DNA of 35,401 nt from Flavobacterium psychrophilum (GCA_020720185.1 DYPB01000011.1:1-35401); one strand, 5' to 3'. Numbered from the stretch's first letter, positions 1 to 9,479 are shown. The notes: generated from the sequence alone by a model not told the origin. Made by a program: numbers and translations.

Positions 1-1412
1 CAGAAGCTATTTATACCCAAAAAAGACAAAATCCGACAACAATTAATCAGAATGCAAATTTGTATTATACAAAAAACAATAAAAACATTTTTGTGTTAGA
101 CTTACAGCATTTATATCAAGATGAAAATCCTTTTTATAACGCTAATTTACAAAACCAACCTTTTCCTTTCTCTGGATATTTAGCGGGTCAGAATCGTAAT
201 AATATTTCTCAAAATCGATTTATAAAAACCAATAAAATTGATGCAAAATTAGACTATTATTATATGGTTACTCCAAAAAGTAATATCAATTTGACTTTTG
301 GAAATACTTATTCGGTTCAGAATTTTAATTCAAATATTTTTCAAATATTAGATAATAATTCGATTAATAATTTAATTGATTCTGAGAATAATAATCTCGT
401 GAAATACAATTTTAACGATGCTTTTTTAGGTTTGCATTACAAAATATTATTTGGCAAATTTACTTTCACTCCTGGTATAAGTTTTCATAGTTATAATACT
501 AATAATGAACAACTAAATATTGATTACAAACAAAATTTCGTGAAATTATTACCTGATTTATTTGTTTTATATCAATTAAAAAAATCCGAAACATTGACCT
601 ATAATTTTTCTTTAATCAATGATTTTACCGACATAAATCAACTATCAACAGGCTATATTTTAAATAGTTATAATAGTTTGTTTAGAGGAAATAAACAATT
701 AGAAAATGCTACTTCGCAAACCCATTCTTTGAGGTACTTTAAATATAATATGTTTAATTTTGAAAATATTTTTGCTAATGCAAGTTATACTCGTAAAATT
801 GATGCGGTAAAAAATATTGCTAATTTTGTTGGAATAAATCAAGTTTCATCACCATTTAATTCAAATTTTGCCGACGAAAATTTTTATGGAATGGCAAATT
901 ATGGGCGTTCATTTTGGAAATATTATAAAGCTAATGCAAGTTTAAATTTTAATTGGTCGAAGTTTAATAATATCCAAAATAATTTAGCTACAACAACTGA
1001 AAGTTTTATAAAAAGTTATACTCTAAAAGCATCTACAAACTACAAAAATGCACCAAATTTAGAATTAGGATATAGTTATTCCGTCAATAAATATAGTGGT
1101 TCAAGTTTTATAACCAAAAAACCATCTGCCCGATTGGATTATTATTTTTTGAAAAGTTTTTCAATAGTTGCTGAATATGAATTTTATAACTATTATAACA
1201 ACGACAAAACGGTTAAAAATCAATATGATTTTTTAACCGCAAGTCTAAATTATAAGAAAAAAGATAGTCAATGGGAATACAAAATCGATGTAACTAATTT
1301 ACTGAATACCAGTTCGTTGAATGATGATAATTTTAGTCAATTTAGAACATCTACCACACAATATCTGGTACAACCAAGGTATTTAATATTTAGTTTGAAA
1401 TATAATTTATAA
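1..1412 (+). CDS. Outer-membrane beta-barrel protein, TonB-receptor-like, 3' part only
   Basis: The reading frame is open from the first bases of the window (codons from position 3), so the gene starts upstream and about 469 C-terminal residues are visible. They show the amphipathic, aromatic-rich alternating strands of an outer-membrane barrel (repeated patterns such as YSYSVNKYSG and DYYFLKSFSIVAEYEFYNY). The protein ends in a strand finishing with Leu-Lys-Tyr-Asn-Leu, as is usual for Bacteroidota TonB-dependent receptors and related outer-membrane beta-barrel proteins. The phrase KIDVTNLLNTSSLND near the C-terminus resembles the V-x-N-L-x-N-x motif of the last strands of such receptors. 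The plug domain is outside the window, so the ligand and even TonB dependence cannot be judged. The stop codon lies 4 bp from the stop of the convergent protease gene. Confidence 0.75.
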   Translation, partial: EAIYTQKRQNPTTINQNANLYYTKNNKNIFVLDLQHLYQDENPFYNANLQNQPFPFSGYLAGQNRNNISQNRFIKTNKIDAKLDYYYMVTPKSNINLTFGNTYSVQNFNSNIFQILDNNSINNLIDSENNNLVKYNFNDAFLGLHYKILFGKFTFTPGISFHSYNTNNEQLNIDYKQNFVKLLPDLFVLYQLKKSETLTYNFSLINDFTDINQLSTGYILNSYNSLFRGNKQLENATSQTHSLRYFKYNMFNFENIFANASYTRKIDAVKNIANFVGINQVSSPFNSNFADENFYGMANYGRSFWKYYKANASLNFNWSKFNNIQNNLATTTESFIKSYTLKASTNYKNAPNLELGYSYSVNKYSGSSFITKKPSARLDYYFLKSFSIVAEYEFYNYYNNDKTVKNQYDFLTASLNYKKKDSQWEYKIDVTNLLNTSSLNDDNFSQFRTSTTQYLVQPRYLIFSLKYNL

Positions 1413-1416
1413 GTTA

Positions 1417-3666
1417 TTATACCTTTGCTAGTTTTCCTTTTTTGAGTTTGGCTGGCAAAGATTTTTTTATTTCTATTTTAGTTTTTGGTTGTAAATCTCC
1501 AAGAACATTAATGGCTTCTTCAATATAAATATCTTTTGATAAATTTTCGTGCCATCTTTCTCTTTTCTCTTTCAAGGTAACATCATTTTTCATAGCCTCA
1601 ATTTCATTAGGTAATGATTTGAAAACAAGACTGTTATTGTATTTTTTAAGTACCTTATATTTTTTAGAAGTTTCTTCTAACTTTTTTTGTTCCTCTTTAA
1701 ATTTATCGAAATTCAAACTAATAATATCTTCTTTACTTCTGTCGTCAATCCATTTTGCGTTTTCTTGTATCAATTTGAATTGATTGTTATTCTCAATTCT
1801 AGCTCTACTATTAGCAATGGCAAGGTCAAAATTAATTTGTTTTTGCCAAAAACTATACGACGCAGGGTCAATTTTATCATACGGCATAGCATTATCAACA
1901 TCTCTTTCACCCATTTTTAAATACATATATTTATCAGGCATTATAATATCGCTGGCAACCCCTTCTAATTGTGTTGAACCTCCATTTACTCTATAAAATT
2001 TTTGAGTTGTAGTTTTCAATGCTCCCATATCTCCAAGTTTATTATCTCTCAAAAATTGATTTAAATCAATTACATTCTGAACGGTTCCTTTTCCATAAGT
2101 TTGCTTACTACCAATGATAATTCCACGACGATAATCCTGAATTGCAGCAGCTAAAATTTCTGACGCTGATGCTGAAAAACTATTTGTCATAATTACCAAT
2201 GGACCATCCCAAGCAATTTTTTTATCAGTATCTGACAAAATATCTTGCTTTCTTCCTGCTGATTTTACTTGCACCACAGAACCTTCTCCTATGAATAAGC
2301 CAGCAATATCAACAGCTGTTTTTAATGATCCTCCTCCGTTATCACGCAGGTCAAGTACAATTCCTTTTGTTCCTTCGGCTTTTAATCGTTCTACTTCAAT
2401 TGCCATATCTTTTCCTGCATCTCGACTATTTTTATCTTCAAAATCAATATAAAATTTAGGTAAATAAATTACACCATATTTTAATCCATCTTTTTCTATA
2501 ATGCTTGATTTTGCATAAGTTTCTTCAATCTCAACAATATCTCTAACAATTGAAATTATTTTTACCGTTCCATCTATTTTTTTTACGGTTAGTTTTACTA
2601 TTGTTCCTTTCGGACCTTTAATTTTTTTCACAACATCGTCAATTTTCATCCCAATAACATCTACTGGTTCTGCATTTGCTTGTGCTACTTTTAATATTAG
2701 ATCTCCTGCTTCAAGTTCTTTTCCTCTCCACGCTGGACCTCCTGATATTAGTTCCGTAATTTCTGTAAAATCATTTTTCTTTTGCAATCTTGCTCCAATT
2801 CCTTCTAATTTTCCACTTATTGATACATCAAATTTTTCTTTATCTTCGGGTCCAAAATAACTAGTATGTGGGTCAAATCTTTCGGCAATTGTATTTACAA
2901 AAATAGCAAACCAATCATTTCTATCTATATCGTTTACAAATGTAAAATATTCATTCATAGACTTTAACGAACTTTCTCTAGTTTCTTTTTCAAGTTCTTC
3001 ATAGGTTTTTATTGGCTCTTCTTTTTTCGATTTTTCTTCCGCAGTTTGGTCTTTTGTGGTTTTTAATTTTATAATATTTGTATTCTCCTCTTCCTCGTTA
3101 TTTTTTTCCTCAACAACTCCTTTTTTCTTATCTTCTTGCAATTTTAATCTATCTGTTAAGGAGGATAATGTAGATAATTTAATTATTTTTCGCCATCTTT
3201 CTTTTAATTCCGATGCGTTATTTACATAAGGGGCTTTTTCTAAATCGGTATCAAACGATTCGTCAATTGTATAGTCAAATGGTTGAGAAAGAATATCTTT
3301 ATAATAAACTTTGCTCTCTTCAATTCTTTGTTTCAATCGGTTGTATGACAAATCAAAGAAAGTCAAATCTTTATCCTTAATTTGATCATCAAGTTTCAAT
3401 TCGTATTGTGCAAATTCCTCAATATCAGATTTTAATAAAAATCTTTTAGAAGGATCTAATACTTTTATATACTCTTTATAAAGTCCTTTTGAAAAACTAT
3501 CATCAATGTTTGTAGGATTATAATGTCCTTTTTGGATAACATATTCTATCAAATCCAACAATAATTTATCTTTACCAGGATCACTCGAAAAAGTTTTGGG
3601 AATAAAACTCCACAAACCTAAAGATAGTGCAAAAACTACTACTAAAATTTTATAATTTCTTTTCAT
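1417..3666 (-). CDS. prc: Carboxy-terminal processing (tail-specific) protease, S41A family
   Basis: Periplasmic serine protease of the Tsp/Prc/CtpA family, which trims or degrades envelope proteins from their C-termini. I prefer the ATG at 3666, because the protein then begins MKRNYKILVVVFALSLGLW, a proper signal or anchor segment; an in-frame ATG at 3687 adds seven residues. Numbered from 3687: N-terminal helical Tsp domain to about 285, PDZ at about 290-385 (GKLEGIGARL), and the S41 core with NSFSASASEI carrying the catalytic Ser (about 507) and YGKGTVQ carrying the catalytic Lys (533). The Ser-Lys spacing matches E. coli Prc with one extra residue. A DUF3340-like helical tail follows. A strongly charged Lys/Glu stretch (about 184-235) interrupts the N-terminal domain and is probably disordered. 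In related genomes this gene commonly sits divergent to surE-lpxB; here it is divergent to lpxB directly. Confidence 0.93.
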   Translation of the reverse strand: MKRNYKILVVVFALSLGLWSFIPKTFSSDPGKDKLLLDLIEYVIQKGHYNPTNIDDSFSKGLYKEYIKVLDPSKRFLLKSDIEEFAQYELKLDDQIKDKDLTFFDLSYNRLKQRIEESKVYYKDILSQPFDYTIDESFDTDLEKAPYVNNASELKERWRKIIKLSTLSSLTDRLKLQEDKKKGVVEEKNNEEEENTNIIKLKTTKDQTAEEKSKKEEPIKTYEELEKETRESSLKSMNEYFTFVNDIDRNDWFAIFVNTIAERFDPHTSYFGPEDKEKFDVSISGKLEGIGARLQKKNDFTEITELISGGPAWRGKELEAGDLILKVAQANAEPVDVIGMKIDDVVKKIKGPKGTIVKLTVKKIDGTVKIISIVRDIVEIEETYAKSSIIEKDGLKYGVIYLPKFYIDFEDKNSRDAGKDMAIEVERLKAEGTKGIVLDLRDNGGGSLKTAVDIAGLFIGEGSVVQVKSAGRKQDILSDTDKKIAWDGPLVIMTNSFSASASEILAAAIQDYRRGIIIGSKQTYGKGTVQNVIDLNQFLRDNKLGDMGALKTTTQKFYRVNGGSTQLEGVASDIIMPDKYMYLKMGERDVDNAMPYDKIDPASYSFWQKQINFDLAIANSRARIENNNQFKLIQENAKWIDDRSKEDIISLNFDKFKEEQKKLEETSKKYKVLKKYNNSLVFKSLPNEIEAMKNDVTLKEKRERWHENLSKDIYIEEAINVLGDLQPKTKIEIKKSLPAKLKKGKLAKV

Positions 3667-3851
3667 AAATTTAAAAATAGGTGTCATTATAATTTTTTTA
3701 TAAAATTAAACAAAAATCATAGCAAAAAAACAAATTAAATTATAATTTTTTGTTAAAAAGATAATTATACAAAAATAGATTAATTTTATCTTAAAATTAA
3801 AAAAAATATCTTTATTTTGCTTATCGTTTTATTAACCATAACTATCTGATT

Positions 3852-4973
3852 ATGAAGTACTATATTATTGCTGGAGAGGCGTCTGGAGATTTGCACGGAT
3901 CTAATTTAATGAAAGAATTATTTTTGCAGGATTCAGATGCTACGATTCGTTTTTGGGGAGGCAATTTGATGCAAGCCGTTGGCGGAACGCTTGTAAAACA
4001 CTATAAAGAACTAGCTTTTATGGGGTTTGCAGAAGTTATTATGAATTTAAGAACCATCTTAAATAATATTAAAATTTGTAAAAATGATATAGAAAAATTT
4101 AATCCAGATGTGATTATTCTTATTGATTATCCTGGATTTAATATGCGAATCGCAAAATGGGCAAAAACAAAAAATATAAAAACACATTATTATATTTCCC
4201 CGCAAATTTGGGCTTGGAAAGAAAGTAGAATTACAGAAATTAAACGAGATTTTGATAAATTATTTGTGATTTTGCCTTTTGAAAAAGATTTTTATGAGAA
4301 AAAACATCATTTTCCAGTAGATTTTGTAGGACATCCATTGATTGATGCTATTGATAACAGGGTTTTAATTAGCAAAGAAGATTTTATTAAGATTCATAAT
4401 TTAGACCCAAAACCTATTATTGCCATTTTGCCAGGTAGCCGTAAACAAGAAATTTCTAAAATGCTCTCTGTGATGCTCTCTGTTATTGATGATTTTTCTG
4501 ATTATCAGTTTGTTATAGCAGGAGCACCCAGTCAGGATTATTCTTTTTATGAGCAATTTCTAATCAATAAAAATGTTAAATTTATTGCGAACAAAACCTA
4601 CGATTTATTAAGCCATTCAAGAGCTGCATTAGTAACATCGGGTACAGCAACGCTAGAAACGGCACTTTTTAAGGTTCCAGAAGTGGTTTGTTACAAAGGA
4701 AATTGGTTGTCTTATCAAATTGCCAAACGAATTATTACACTAAAATATATTTCGTTAGTAAATTTAATTATGGATAAAATGGTGGTGACCGAATTAATTC
4801 AAGATAATTGCAACAAAAATAATATTAAAATCGAATTAACAAAAATATTAAATTCTGACTACAGAAAGGAATTATTAAACGAATACGATGTTTTAGAAAG
4901 TAAATTAGGAGGAAAGGGAGCCAGTAAAAAAACGGCAAATTTGATTGTTGCTGATTTGAAGAATGACTATTAA
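3852..4973 (+). CDS. lpxB: Lipid-A-disaccharide synthase
   Basis: GT19 glycosyltransferase that joins UDP-2,3-diacylglucosamine and lipid X to form the lipid A disaccharide at the inner-membrane face. The start MKYYIIAGEASGDLHG carries the family signature at residues 8-16. IDYPGFNMR follows with the conserved Asp near residue 92, then SPQIWAWKESR (about 116), and ILPGSRKQEI with TSGTATLETALF in the C-terminal UDP-sugar half. The length of 373 aa is close to E. coli LpxB (382). The 163 bp upstream region is shared with the divergent prc gene; it has only near-consensus -7 boxes around 3807-3819. A NlpC/P60 lipoprotein gene follows after 29 bp. Confidence 0.97.
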   Translation: MKYYIIAGEASGDLHGSNLMKELFLQDSDATIRFWGGNLMQAVGGTLVKHYKELAFMGFAEVIMNLRTILNNIKICKNDIEKFNPDVIILIDYPGFNMRIAKWAKTKNIKTHYYISPQIWAWKESRITEIKRDFDKLFVILPFEKDFYEKKHHFPVDFVGHPLIDAIDNRVLISKEDFIKIHNLDPKPIIAILPGSRKQEISKMLSVMLSVIDDFSDYQFVIAGAPSQDYSFYEQFLINKNVKFIANKTYDLLSHSRAALVTSGTATLETALFKVPEVVCYKGNWLSYQIAKRIITLKYISLVNLIMDKMVVTELIQDNCNKNNIKIELTKILNSDYRKELLNEYDVLESKLGGKGASKKTANLIVADLKNDY

Positions 4974-4986
4974 ATTCGTATTTTTG
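4955..4986 (+). promoter_or_regulatory. Promoter for the NlpC/P60 lipoprotein gene
   Basis: TTTG at 4955-4958 and TATTTTTG at 4979-4986 are separated by 20 nt, matching the Bacteroidota consensus TTTG-(about 19)-TAnnTTTG. The promoter lies over the 3' end of lpxB and would start transcription near 4993, just ahead of the TTG start codon at 5003. Confidence 0.65.
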
Positions 4987-5002
4987 CCAAAATCATCTTG
5001 TT

Positions 5003-5641
5003 TTGAAGAAAAATCTCTACCTAATATCATTAATTATATTGCTTTCGGCCTGTAAAGCAGCTTCGCCTATTTTAACCACAAAAAAAGAAATTGTAAAGTC
5101 CGTAAATAAGGCAAAACCCGTTGTGAAATCAGAGACAATTCAGAAGAAAGTTCGTGAACCAGAAATAGCTGTCCGAACTGAAGAAACAAACAACAAACCA
5201 CCTGATGGGTCAATAGAAATTGACGATGAATTTAAAGTTAATTCTAAAAACAACAACAACTTATCAAAAGAAATTATTGAAACTGCTTTGGATAATTTAG
5301 ATTCTCGATATAGAACTGGAGGTACTACAAAAGCCGGTTTTGATTGTTCTGGATTGATATATGCTACTTTCTCTAAATTTAACATAAAACTGCCTCGAAC
5401 TTCAAACGAAATGTCTCGTTTTGGTATAAAAATTAACATAAACGATGCGAAAAAAGGAGATCTAATTTTCTTTAGAACTCTTGGAAACAAAAATATTAAT
5501 CATGTCGGATTGATTGTTGAAATAAATGACGATGAAATAAAATTTGTTCATTCCTCTATACGGCGAGGTGTAATTGTTTCGACCACAAAAGAAGGCTATT
5601 ACAAAAAAACTTTTGCTCAAATAAACAGAGTTTTAGAATAA
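5003..5641 (+). CDS. NlpC/P60 (C40) peptidase lipoprotein
   Basis: Probable cell-wall hydrolase that cleaves stem peptides of peptidoglycan, anchored as a lipoprotein. The start codon is TTG at 5003: no ATG is in frame between the promoter and the signal peptide, and MKKNLYLISLIILLSAC is a clean lipoprotein signal with the lipidated Cys at residue 17. A Lys/Glu-rich linker runs to about residue 85. The C40 domain follows, with FDCSGLIYATF (nucleophile Cys115), NHVGLIVE (His167) and FVHSSIRRGV (His183), a complete Cys-His-His triad. The 212-aa length fits the Spr/NlpC type. comEC starts 14 bp after the stop and is probably co-transcribed. Confidence 0.92.
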   Translation: MKKNLYLISLIILLSACKAASPILTTKKEIVKSVNKAKPVVKSETIQKKVREPEIAVRTEETNNKPPDGSIEIDDEFKVNSKNNNNLSKEIIETALDNLDSRYRTGGTTKAGFDCSGLIYATFSKFNIKLPRTSNEMSRFGIKININDAKKGDLIFFRTLGNKNINHVGLIVEINDDEIKFVHSSIRRGVIVSTTKEGYYKKTFAQINRVLE

Positions 5642-5655
5642 TTAAAAATCTGAAA

Positions 5656-7671
5656 ATGAAAGCCTTAAATTTTCCGTTAGTTAGAATAACTCTTTTTTTT
5701 GTGTTAGGAATTTTAACTGCTTTTTATTTAAAACCAAATTTGTTTTATACTCTTTTGGTCTTGTTTTTTGCAACCGCTACTTTCTTTTGGTCTTATTTCA
5801 AAGATAAATATTTTGGAGCCTTTTGTTTTATATTATCCTTTTCTATTGGAATTTCTACTCAAGTTTTTCATACTAATAATCTCGGAAAGAATCATTATAT
5901 TAAGCAAATTGACGACACGCAAAAGCCTCATACATTAGAAGTTACCCTAAATGAAAAGCTGAAAAACACTTTTCAAAATACCCGTTTTCTAGCAACCGTA
6001 AACCGTTTTGATACTAAAGAAAGTTGCGGAAAAATTATTCTTAATATTAGAAAAGATAGTGTTTTTTATGATTTTGAAATTGGATTAAATTTAAAAATAC
6101 AAGCTTCAGTTTATAAAAACAGGGCGATTAATAATCCGAACCAATTTGATTACGGACAATATCTTGATAATCAACAAATTTACGCACAGGTTTATGCCGA
6201 TTTGAAAGAGATAGAAACAAGTAACTTTTACAAAAAAGATATTTGGTATTATGCTTCAAAATTCAGGAATAAAATTATTAATAATCTCGAAAAAAACGGA
6301 TTCGGTAAAAGTGAATTAGCCGTAATTGTTGCCCTAATTTTAGGACAACAACAAGACATCTCTCCAGATGTTCTACAAGATTATCAGCTTGCAGGTGCCA
6401 TACATATTTTATCCGTTTCTGGGCTTCATGTTGGTTTCATTATGTTTTTTTTAGGGTATTTACTAAAACCAATTTCAAATACTAAAACTGGTAAAATTAT
6501 CAAACTTATAATAACCATTTTATCTCTTTGGTCGTTTGGTTTTATTGCAGGTTTAGCCCCGTCAATATTGCGGTCGGTGGTAATGTTTTCAATTGTTGCT
6601 GTTGGGAAACACACCCAACGAGGTGTGAATTTTTTTCATACTTTACTTGTATCCGCCTTCATCATTTTATTATTCAAACCATCTTTTTTGTTTGATGTTG
6701 GCTTTCAATTAAGTTATATTTCACTGTTTTTTATAGTTTGGTTACAACCATTATTAGAAAAAATTTGGACACCAAAAAACTGGTTTTTAAATAAAATGTG
6801 GGAAATTATAACCGTTTCATTTGCAGCTCAAATAGGTGCATTTCCATTATCAATATATTATTTTCATCAATTTCCAGGATTATTTTTTATTACAAATTTA
6901 ATTGTTTTGCCAATAATTGGATTCATAATGGCGTATGGAGTTTTAATAATGCTGCTGGCTTTCTTTGATTTTGTACCTCAATTACCTATGAAAATATTAG
7001 AAAATTCAATTTCACTTTTAGATAAAATTATCTCTTACATTGCTTCCTTTGAACAATTTATTATTCAAAATATTCCTTTAAATTTCTATATTCTTTTATC
7101 TTTATATGGTGTGATTTTTGCCGTAATTATATGGTTTAAAAAACCTGATTTTAATAAATTAATTTTTGCTTTTACATCAATTATTGTCTTTCAAACAACT
7201 TGTTTGATCACAAAAAATCATCATCAAAAACAACAAGAATTAATTGTTTTTAATCTAAAAAATACCTCTTTAATCATCAATAGAAATGGACAAAAAACAA
7301 CTGTTTTTGTAAACGATTCTGTTTTAAAAAACATTAATAAAGATAATCATTTAAAATCTTATTTAACAGGTAATTTTAGTGGTATTTACAAAAAAGAAAA
7401 AATCAGCAACTTGCTGTCATTCAAGAATAAAACGATTTTAATTTTAGATAGTATTCCTATTTATCCTTCTAATTTTAAACCCGATATTGTACTGATAACC
7501 CAATCACCAAAACTTAATTTAGAAAGATTTTTACAAACCTGCAAACCTAAAATTGTGGTTGCCGATGCGTCAAATTTTAAATCTTATTTGAAATTTTGGA
7601 AAGCAACTTGCCAACAACAAAAAATCTCTTTTCATAATACAACAGAAAAAGGATTTTTTATACTAAAATAA
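5656..7671 (+). CDS. comEC: ComEC/Rec2 family DNA-uptake channel protein, short form
   Basis: Polytopic inner-membrane protein, homologous to the channel that carries single-stranded DNA into the cytoplasm during natural transformation. Several membrane segments occupy residues 8-75. A DUF4131-like soluble region follows (about 75-190, with NNPNQFDYGQYL). The competence domain begins with GAIHILSVSGLHVGF at about residues 247-261 and contains many helices up to about 515. The last ~155 residues are soluble and occupy the place of the metallo-beta-lactamase domain found in Bacillus ComEC, but no HxHxDH motif is visible, so any nuclease activity in cis is unlikely. At 671 aa it is typical of the shorter Bacteroidota form. 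It meets the NifU-like gene convergently, with only 8 bp between stops. Confidence 0.9.
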   Translation: MKALNFPLVRITLFFVLGILTAFYLKPNLFYTLLVLFFATATFFWSYFKDKYFGAFCFILSFSIGISTQVFHTNNLGKNHYIKQIDDTQKPHTLEVTLNEKLKNTFQNTRFLATVNRFDTKESCGKIILNIRKDSVFYDFEIGLNLKIQASVYKNRAINNPNQFDYGQYLDNQQIYAQVYADLKEIETSNFYKKDIWYYASKFRNKIINNLEKNGFGKSELAVIVALILGQQQDISPDVLQDYQLAGAIHILSVSGLHVGFIMFFLGYLLKPISNTKTGKIIKLIITILSLWSFGFIAGLAPSILRSVVMFSIVAVGKHTQRGVNFFHTLLVSAFIILLFKPSFLFDVGFQLSYISLFFIVWLQPLLEKIWTPKNWFLNKMWEIITVSFAAQIGAFPLSIYYFHQFPGLFFITNLIVLPIIGFIMAYGVLIMLLAFFDFVPQLPMKILENSISLLDKIISYIASFEQFIIQNIPLNFYILLSLYGVIFAVIIWFKKPDFNKLIFAFTSIIVFQTTCLITKNHHQKQQELIVFNLKNTSLIINRNGQKTTVFVNDSVLKNINKDNHLKSYLTGNFSGIYKKEKISNLLSFKNKTILILDSIPIYPSNFKPDIVLITQSPKLNLERFLQTCKPKIVVADASNFKSYLKFWKATCQQQKISFHNTTEKGFFILK

Positions 7672-7679
7672 CTGTTTAA

Positions 7680-8570
7680 TTATACGGCCTCGACCACAAT
7701 AGTTGGGTTTTTTAACATATCTCTTAGCATATTTTCAATGCCGTTTTTTAGCGTAAATGTTGATGACGGACAACCATTACATGCTCCTTGAAGTATTACT
7801 TTTACTCGGTTTTCATCTGCGTTATAAGACTCAAAAAGAATATTACCTCCATCGGCGGCAACGGCTGGTTTTACATATTCTTCTAAAATATTAATAATTT
7901 GTTGGGAAGTAGTGTCTAAATTATCAAAATTATTTATCTGGTTTTTTTCTATTTTAGAGTTTGGAATAATTAGGTTTTCATCAATAATTGTGCCACCGTT
8001 TTCTGTAAATTGTTTGATAAAAGTTCTGATTTCTAACGATATATCATCCCATAAAAAAGGTTCGTATTTTGTTATTGAAACATAATTTTCATCAATAAAA
8101 ACCTCTTTCACAAACGAAAATTTGAATAATTCGTGTGCTAACGGTGATGCTACAGTTTCGTCTATATTTTTAAACTCAACCGCAGTTTTTGTAAGCATTC
8201 TGCTGGCAACAAATTTCAAAACCGCTGGATTTGGAGTTGTTTCTCCATATATTGTAAGAGGCATTTTTGTTTTTGCTGGCACATCAATAATTATCACTCC
8301 TTTATTGTTAATAAATTCTTCAATTTGCTCTTTTACAGCATCTTGAACCATATTCCATTCCACAATATTATACCTTTCGACAGCAATAAAATTGCTCGAT
8401 ATAAAGACTGTTTTCACAAACGGCAGATAGAATAATTGTTGTGCTACTGGCGAATTTTTTGCTTCGTCGATATTTTTAAACTCAAAACTTTCATTTTTTG
8501 TTATAAAATCTGGAAACTCAAATTTTATTATAGCAGGATTTTGTGTTTCTTTTATTTTTAATTGAATCAT
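7680..8570 (-). CDS. NifU-like Fe-S scaffold/carrier with duplicated Nfu N-terminal domain
   Basis: Likely assembles or delivers Fe-S clusters. I start it at the ATG at 8570 (MIQLKIKETQNPAIIKFEF, 296 aa). An in-frame start at 8639 would add 23 residues, overlap the next gene and include the promoter -7 box at 8587-8594. Two Nfu N-terminal domains stand in tandem at about residues 1-95 and 105-200. They share the pattern NPAxxKF...EFKNIDE...SPxAxxLFxxxFVKxVFIxxN. The C-terminal NifU domain (about 220-296) has AADGGNI and GACNGCPSS, with the cluster-binding Cys pair at about 264 and 267. The duplication of the N-terminal domain is the notable feature; I believe it is common in Flavobacteria. 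Confidence 0.92.
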   Translation of the reverse strand: MIQLKIKETQNPAIIKFEFPDFITKNESFEFKNIDEAKNSPVAQQLFYLPFVKTVFISSNFIAVERYNIVEWNMVQDAVKEQIEEFINNKGVIIIDVPAKTKMPLTIYGETTPNPAVLKFVASRMLTKTAVEFKNIDETVASPLAHELFKFSFVKEVFIDENYVSITKYEPFLWDDISLEIRTFIKQFTENGGTIIDENLIIPNSKIEKNQINNFDNLDTTSQQIINILEEYVKPAVAADGGNILFESYNADENRVKVILQGACNGCPSSTFTLKNGIENMLRDMLKNPTIVVEAV

Positions 8571-8586
8571 TGTTTTTGTTTTTTTG

Positions 8587-8594
8587 CAAAGATA
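8587..8594 (-). promoter_or_regulatory. Promoter -7 box of the NifU-like gene
   Basis: On the minus strand this reads TATCTTTG, an exact TAnnTTTG box. It lies 16 bp upstream of the ATG at 8570 and inside the longer in-frame extension, so it argues for the shorter protein. I see no good -33 TTTG at the expected distance. Confidence 0.5.
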
Positions 8595-8626
8595 AAAAAG
8601 GACTTTGAAGAAAATAGTTTTAATCT

Positions 8627-9424
8627 CTAAAAACTCCAATTTTTATAATCATCCCTTTTTTCGAGTTGGTTTTCAATACCGTCGGGCAATGCTGGGTAAA
8701 AATCTATTCCTGTTATTTTTTCGAGTGCATCAACGGTTATAACATGTTGATACAGCGGTTTATCACTTTGTTGATTTGATAATAAAAAGGCGATCATCTT
8801 ATAGTTATTTCCAGTTTTATTAAGCAAAACTTTATAAAAATATTTAGGAACTGCCACTTTTTCAAATCCAATCGTTGCTAAATCATCGGTTAAAACGCCA
8901 CCTGTTACCACATAAATTCCGTCGAATTTTGTTGCCCAATACCGCACTTTTCCTTCTAAAATATTCCAAATACCACTATTAAAATAATGTTTTTGAGGAG
9001 AAATATTTGAGGTAAAAAAGGTGTCTTCGTAAGCATCTTTGCTAAATTTCATATCAGCGGCTGGACATAAATGTCCTTTATCATAACCTGATTTTTTATA
9101 ATTTTTATAACTCGCAGATTTTGTTTTTACTTTTGGATCGTCAATAAAATAAGGGCGTTCAAAATGATTATGGCTCACCTGATTTGGTTTTAATTGATAA
9201 GCAACCCATTCTGCTTGTTCGTATTTTTCATTATAAGATAGGGTGTAAAAATCATGAACCACTATTTGATTTGTTGTTGATGTTGGCAAAAAATTGAACG
9301 GTGTCTCTTGTGTGTCTGTTGCTGTATTTGCGACAATATTGTTCGTCGTTTTTGTTTGTTTACAAGCACTAAACAAAGCAAAAATTACGACTATTTGTAA
9401 GGCTAATATTCTTTTTAAAATCAT
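8627..9424 (-). CDS. DNA/RNA non-specific endonuclease, lipoprotein
   Basis: Secreted or outer-membrane-attached nuclease of the beta-beta-alpha metal (NUC1/Serratia nuclease) family. The N-terminus MILKRILALQIVVIFALFSAC is a lipoprotein signal with the lipidated Cys at residue 21, followed by a Thr/Asn-rich linker to about 50. The active-site motif reads DKGHLCPAAD with His118 as general base; the usual Arg of DRGH is Lys here, a variation I believe occurs in the family. Metal-binding Asn140 is in TSNISPQ, followed by FNSGIWNILE (Asn149). At 265 aa it is close to the usual size. The role is probably nutrient scavenging from extracellular nucleic acid. Its stop is 56 bp upstream of the preferred NifU-like start. 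Confidence 0.92.
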   Translation of the reverse strand: MILKRILALQIVVIFALFSACKQTKTTNNIVANTATDTQETPFNFLPTSTTNQIVVHDFYTLSYNEKYEQAEWVAYQLKPNQVSHNHFERPYFIDDPKVKTKSASYKNYKKSGYDKGHLCPAADMKFSKDAYEDTFFTSNISPQKHYFNSGIWNILEGKVRYWATKFDGIYVVTGGVLTDDLATIGFEKVAVPKYFYKVLLNKTGNNYKMIAFLLSNQQSDKPLYQHVITVDALEKITGIDFYPALPDGIENQLEKRDDYKNWSF

Positions 9425-9430
9425 CTAAAA

Positions 9431-9452
9431 ATAAAGTTATAATAAAGTTATA
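9431..9452. repeat. 11-bp perfect tandem duplication upstream of the endonuclease gene
   Basis: The unit ataaagttata occurs twice back to back, 6 bp upstream of the endonuclease start codon (on the minus strand). It could be a duplicated operator half or simple AT-rich slippage. I cannot assign a function. Confidence 0.5.
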
Positions 9453-9471
9453 AAAATAGTATTTTTTTTAT

Positions 9472-9479
9472 TAATTTTG
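9472..9479 (+). promoter_or_regulatory. Promoter -7 box upstream of the candidate ncRNA
   Basis: TAATTTTG matches TAnnTTTG exactly. It points rightward into a region without a reading frame, and would start transcription near 9486. No clear -33 TTTG is present 19 nt upstream. Confidence 0.45.

Noticed and set aside
8571..8639. N-terminal extension of the NifU-like protein from 8639
   Set aside because: It would overlap the endonuclease gene by 13 bp and contain the gene's own promoter box. The domain starts naturally at the ATG at 8570.
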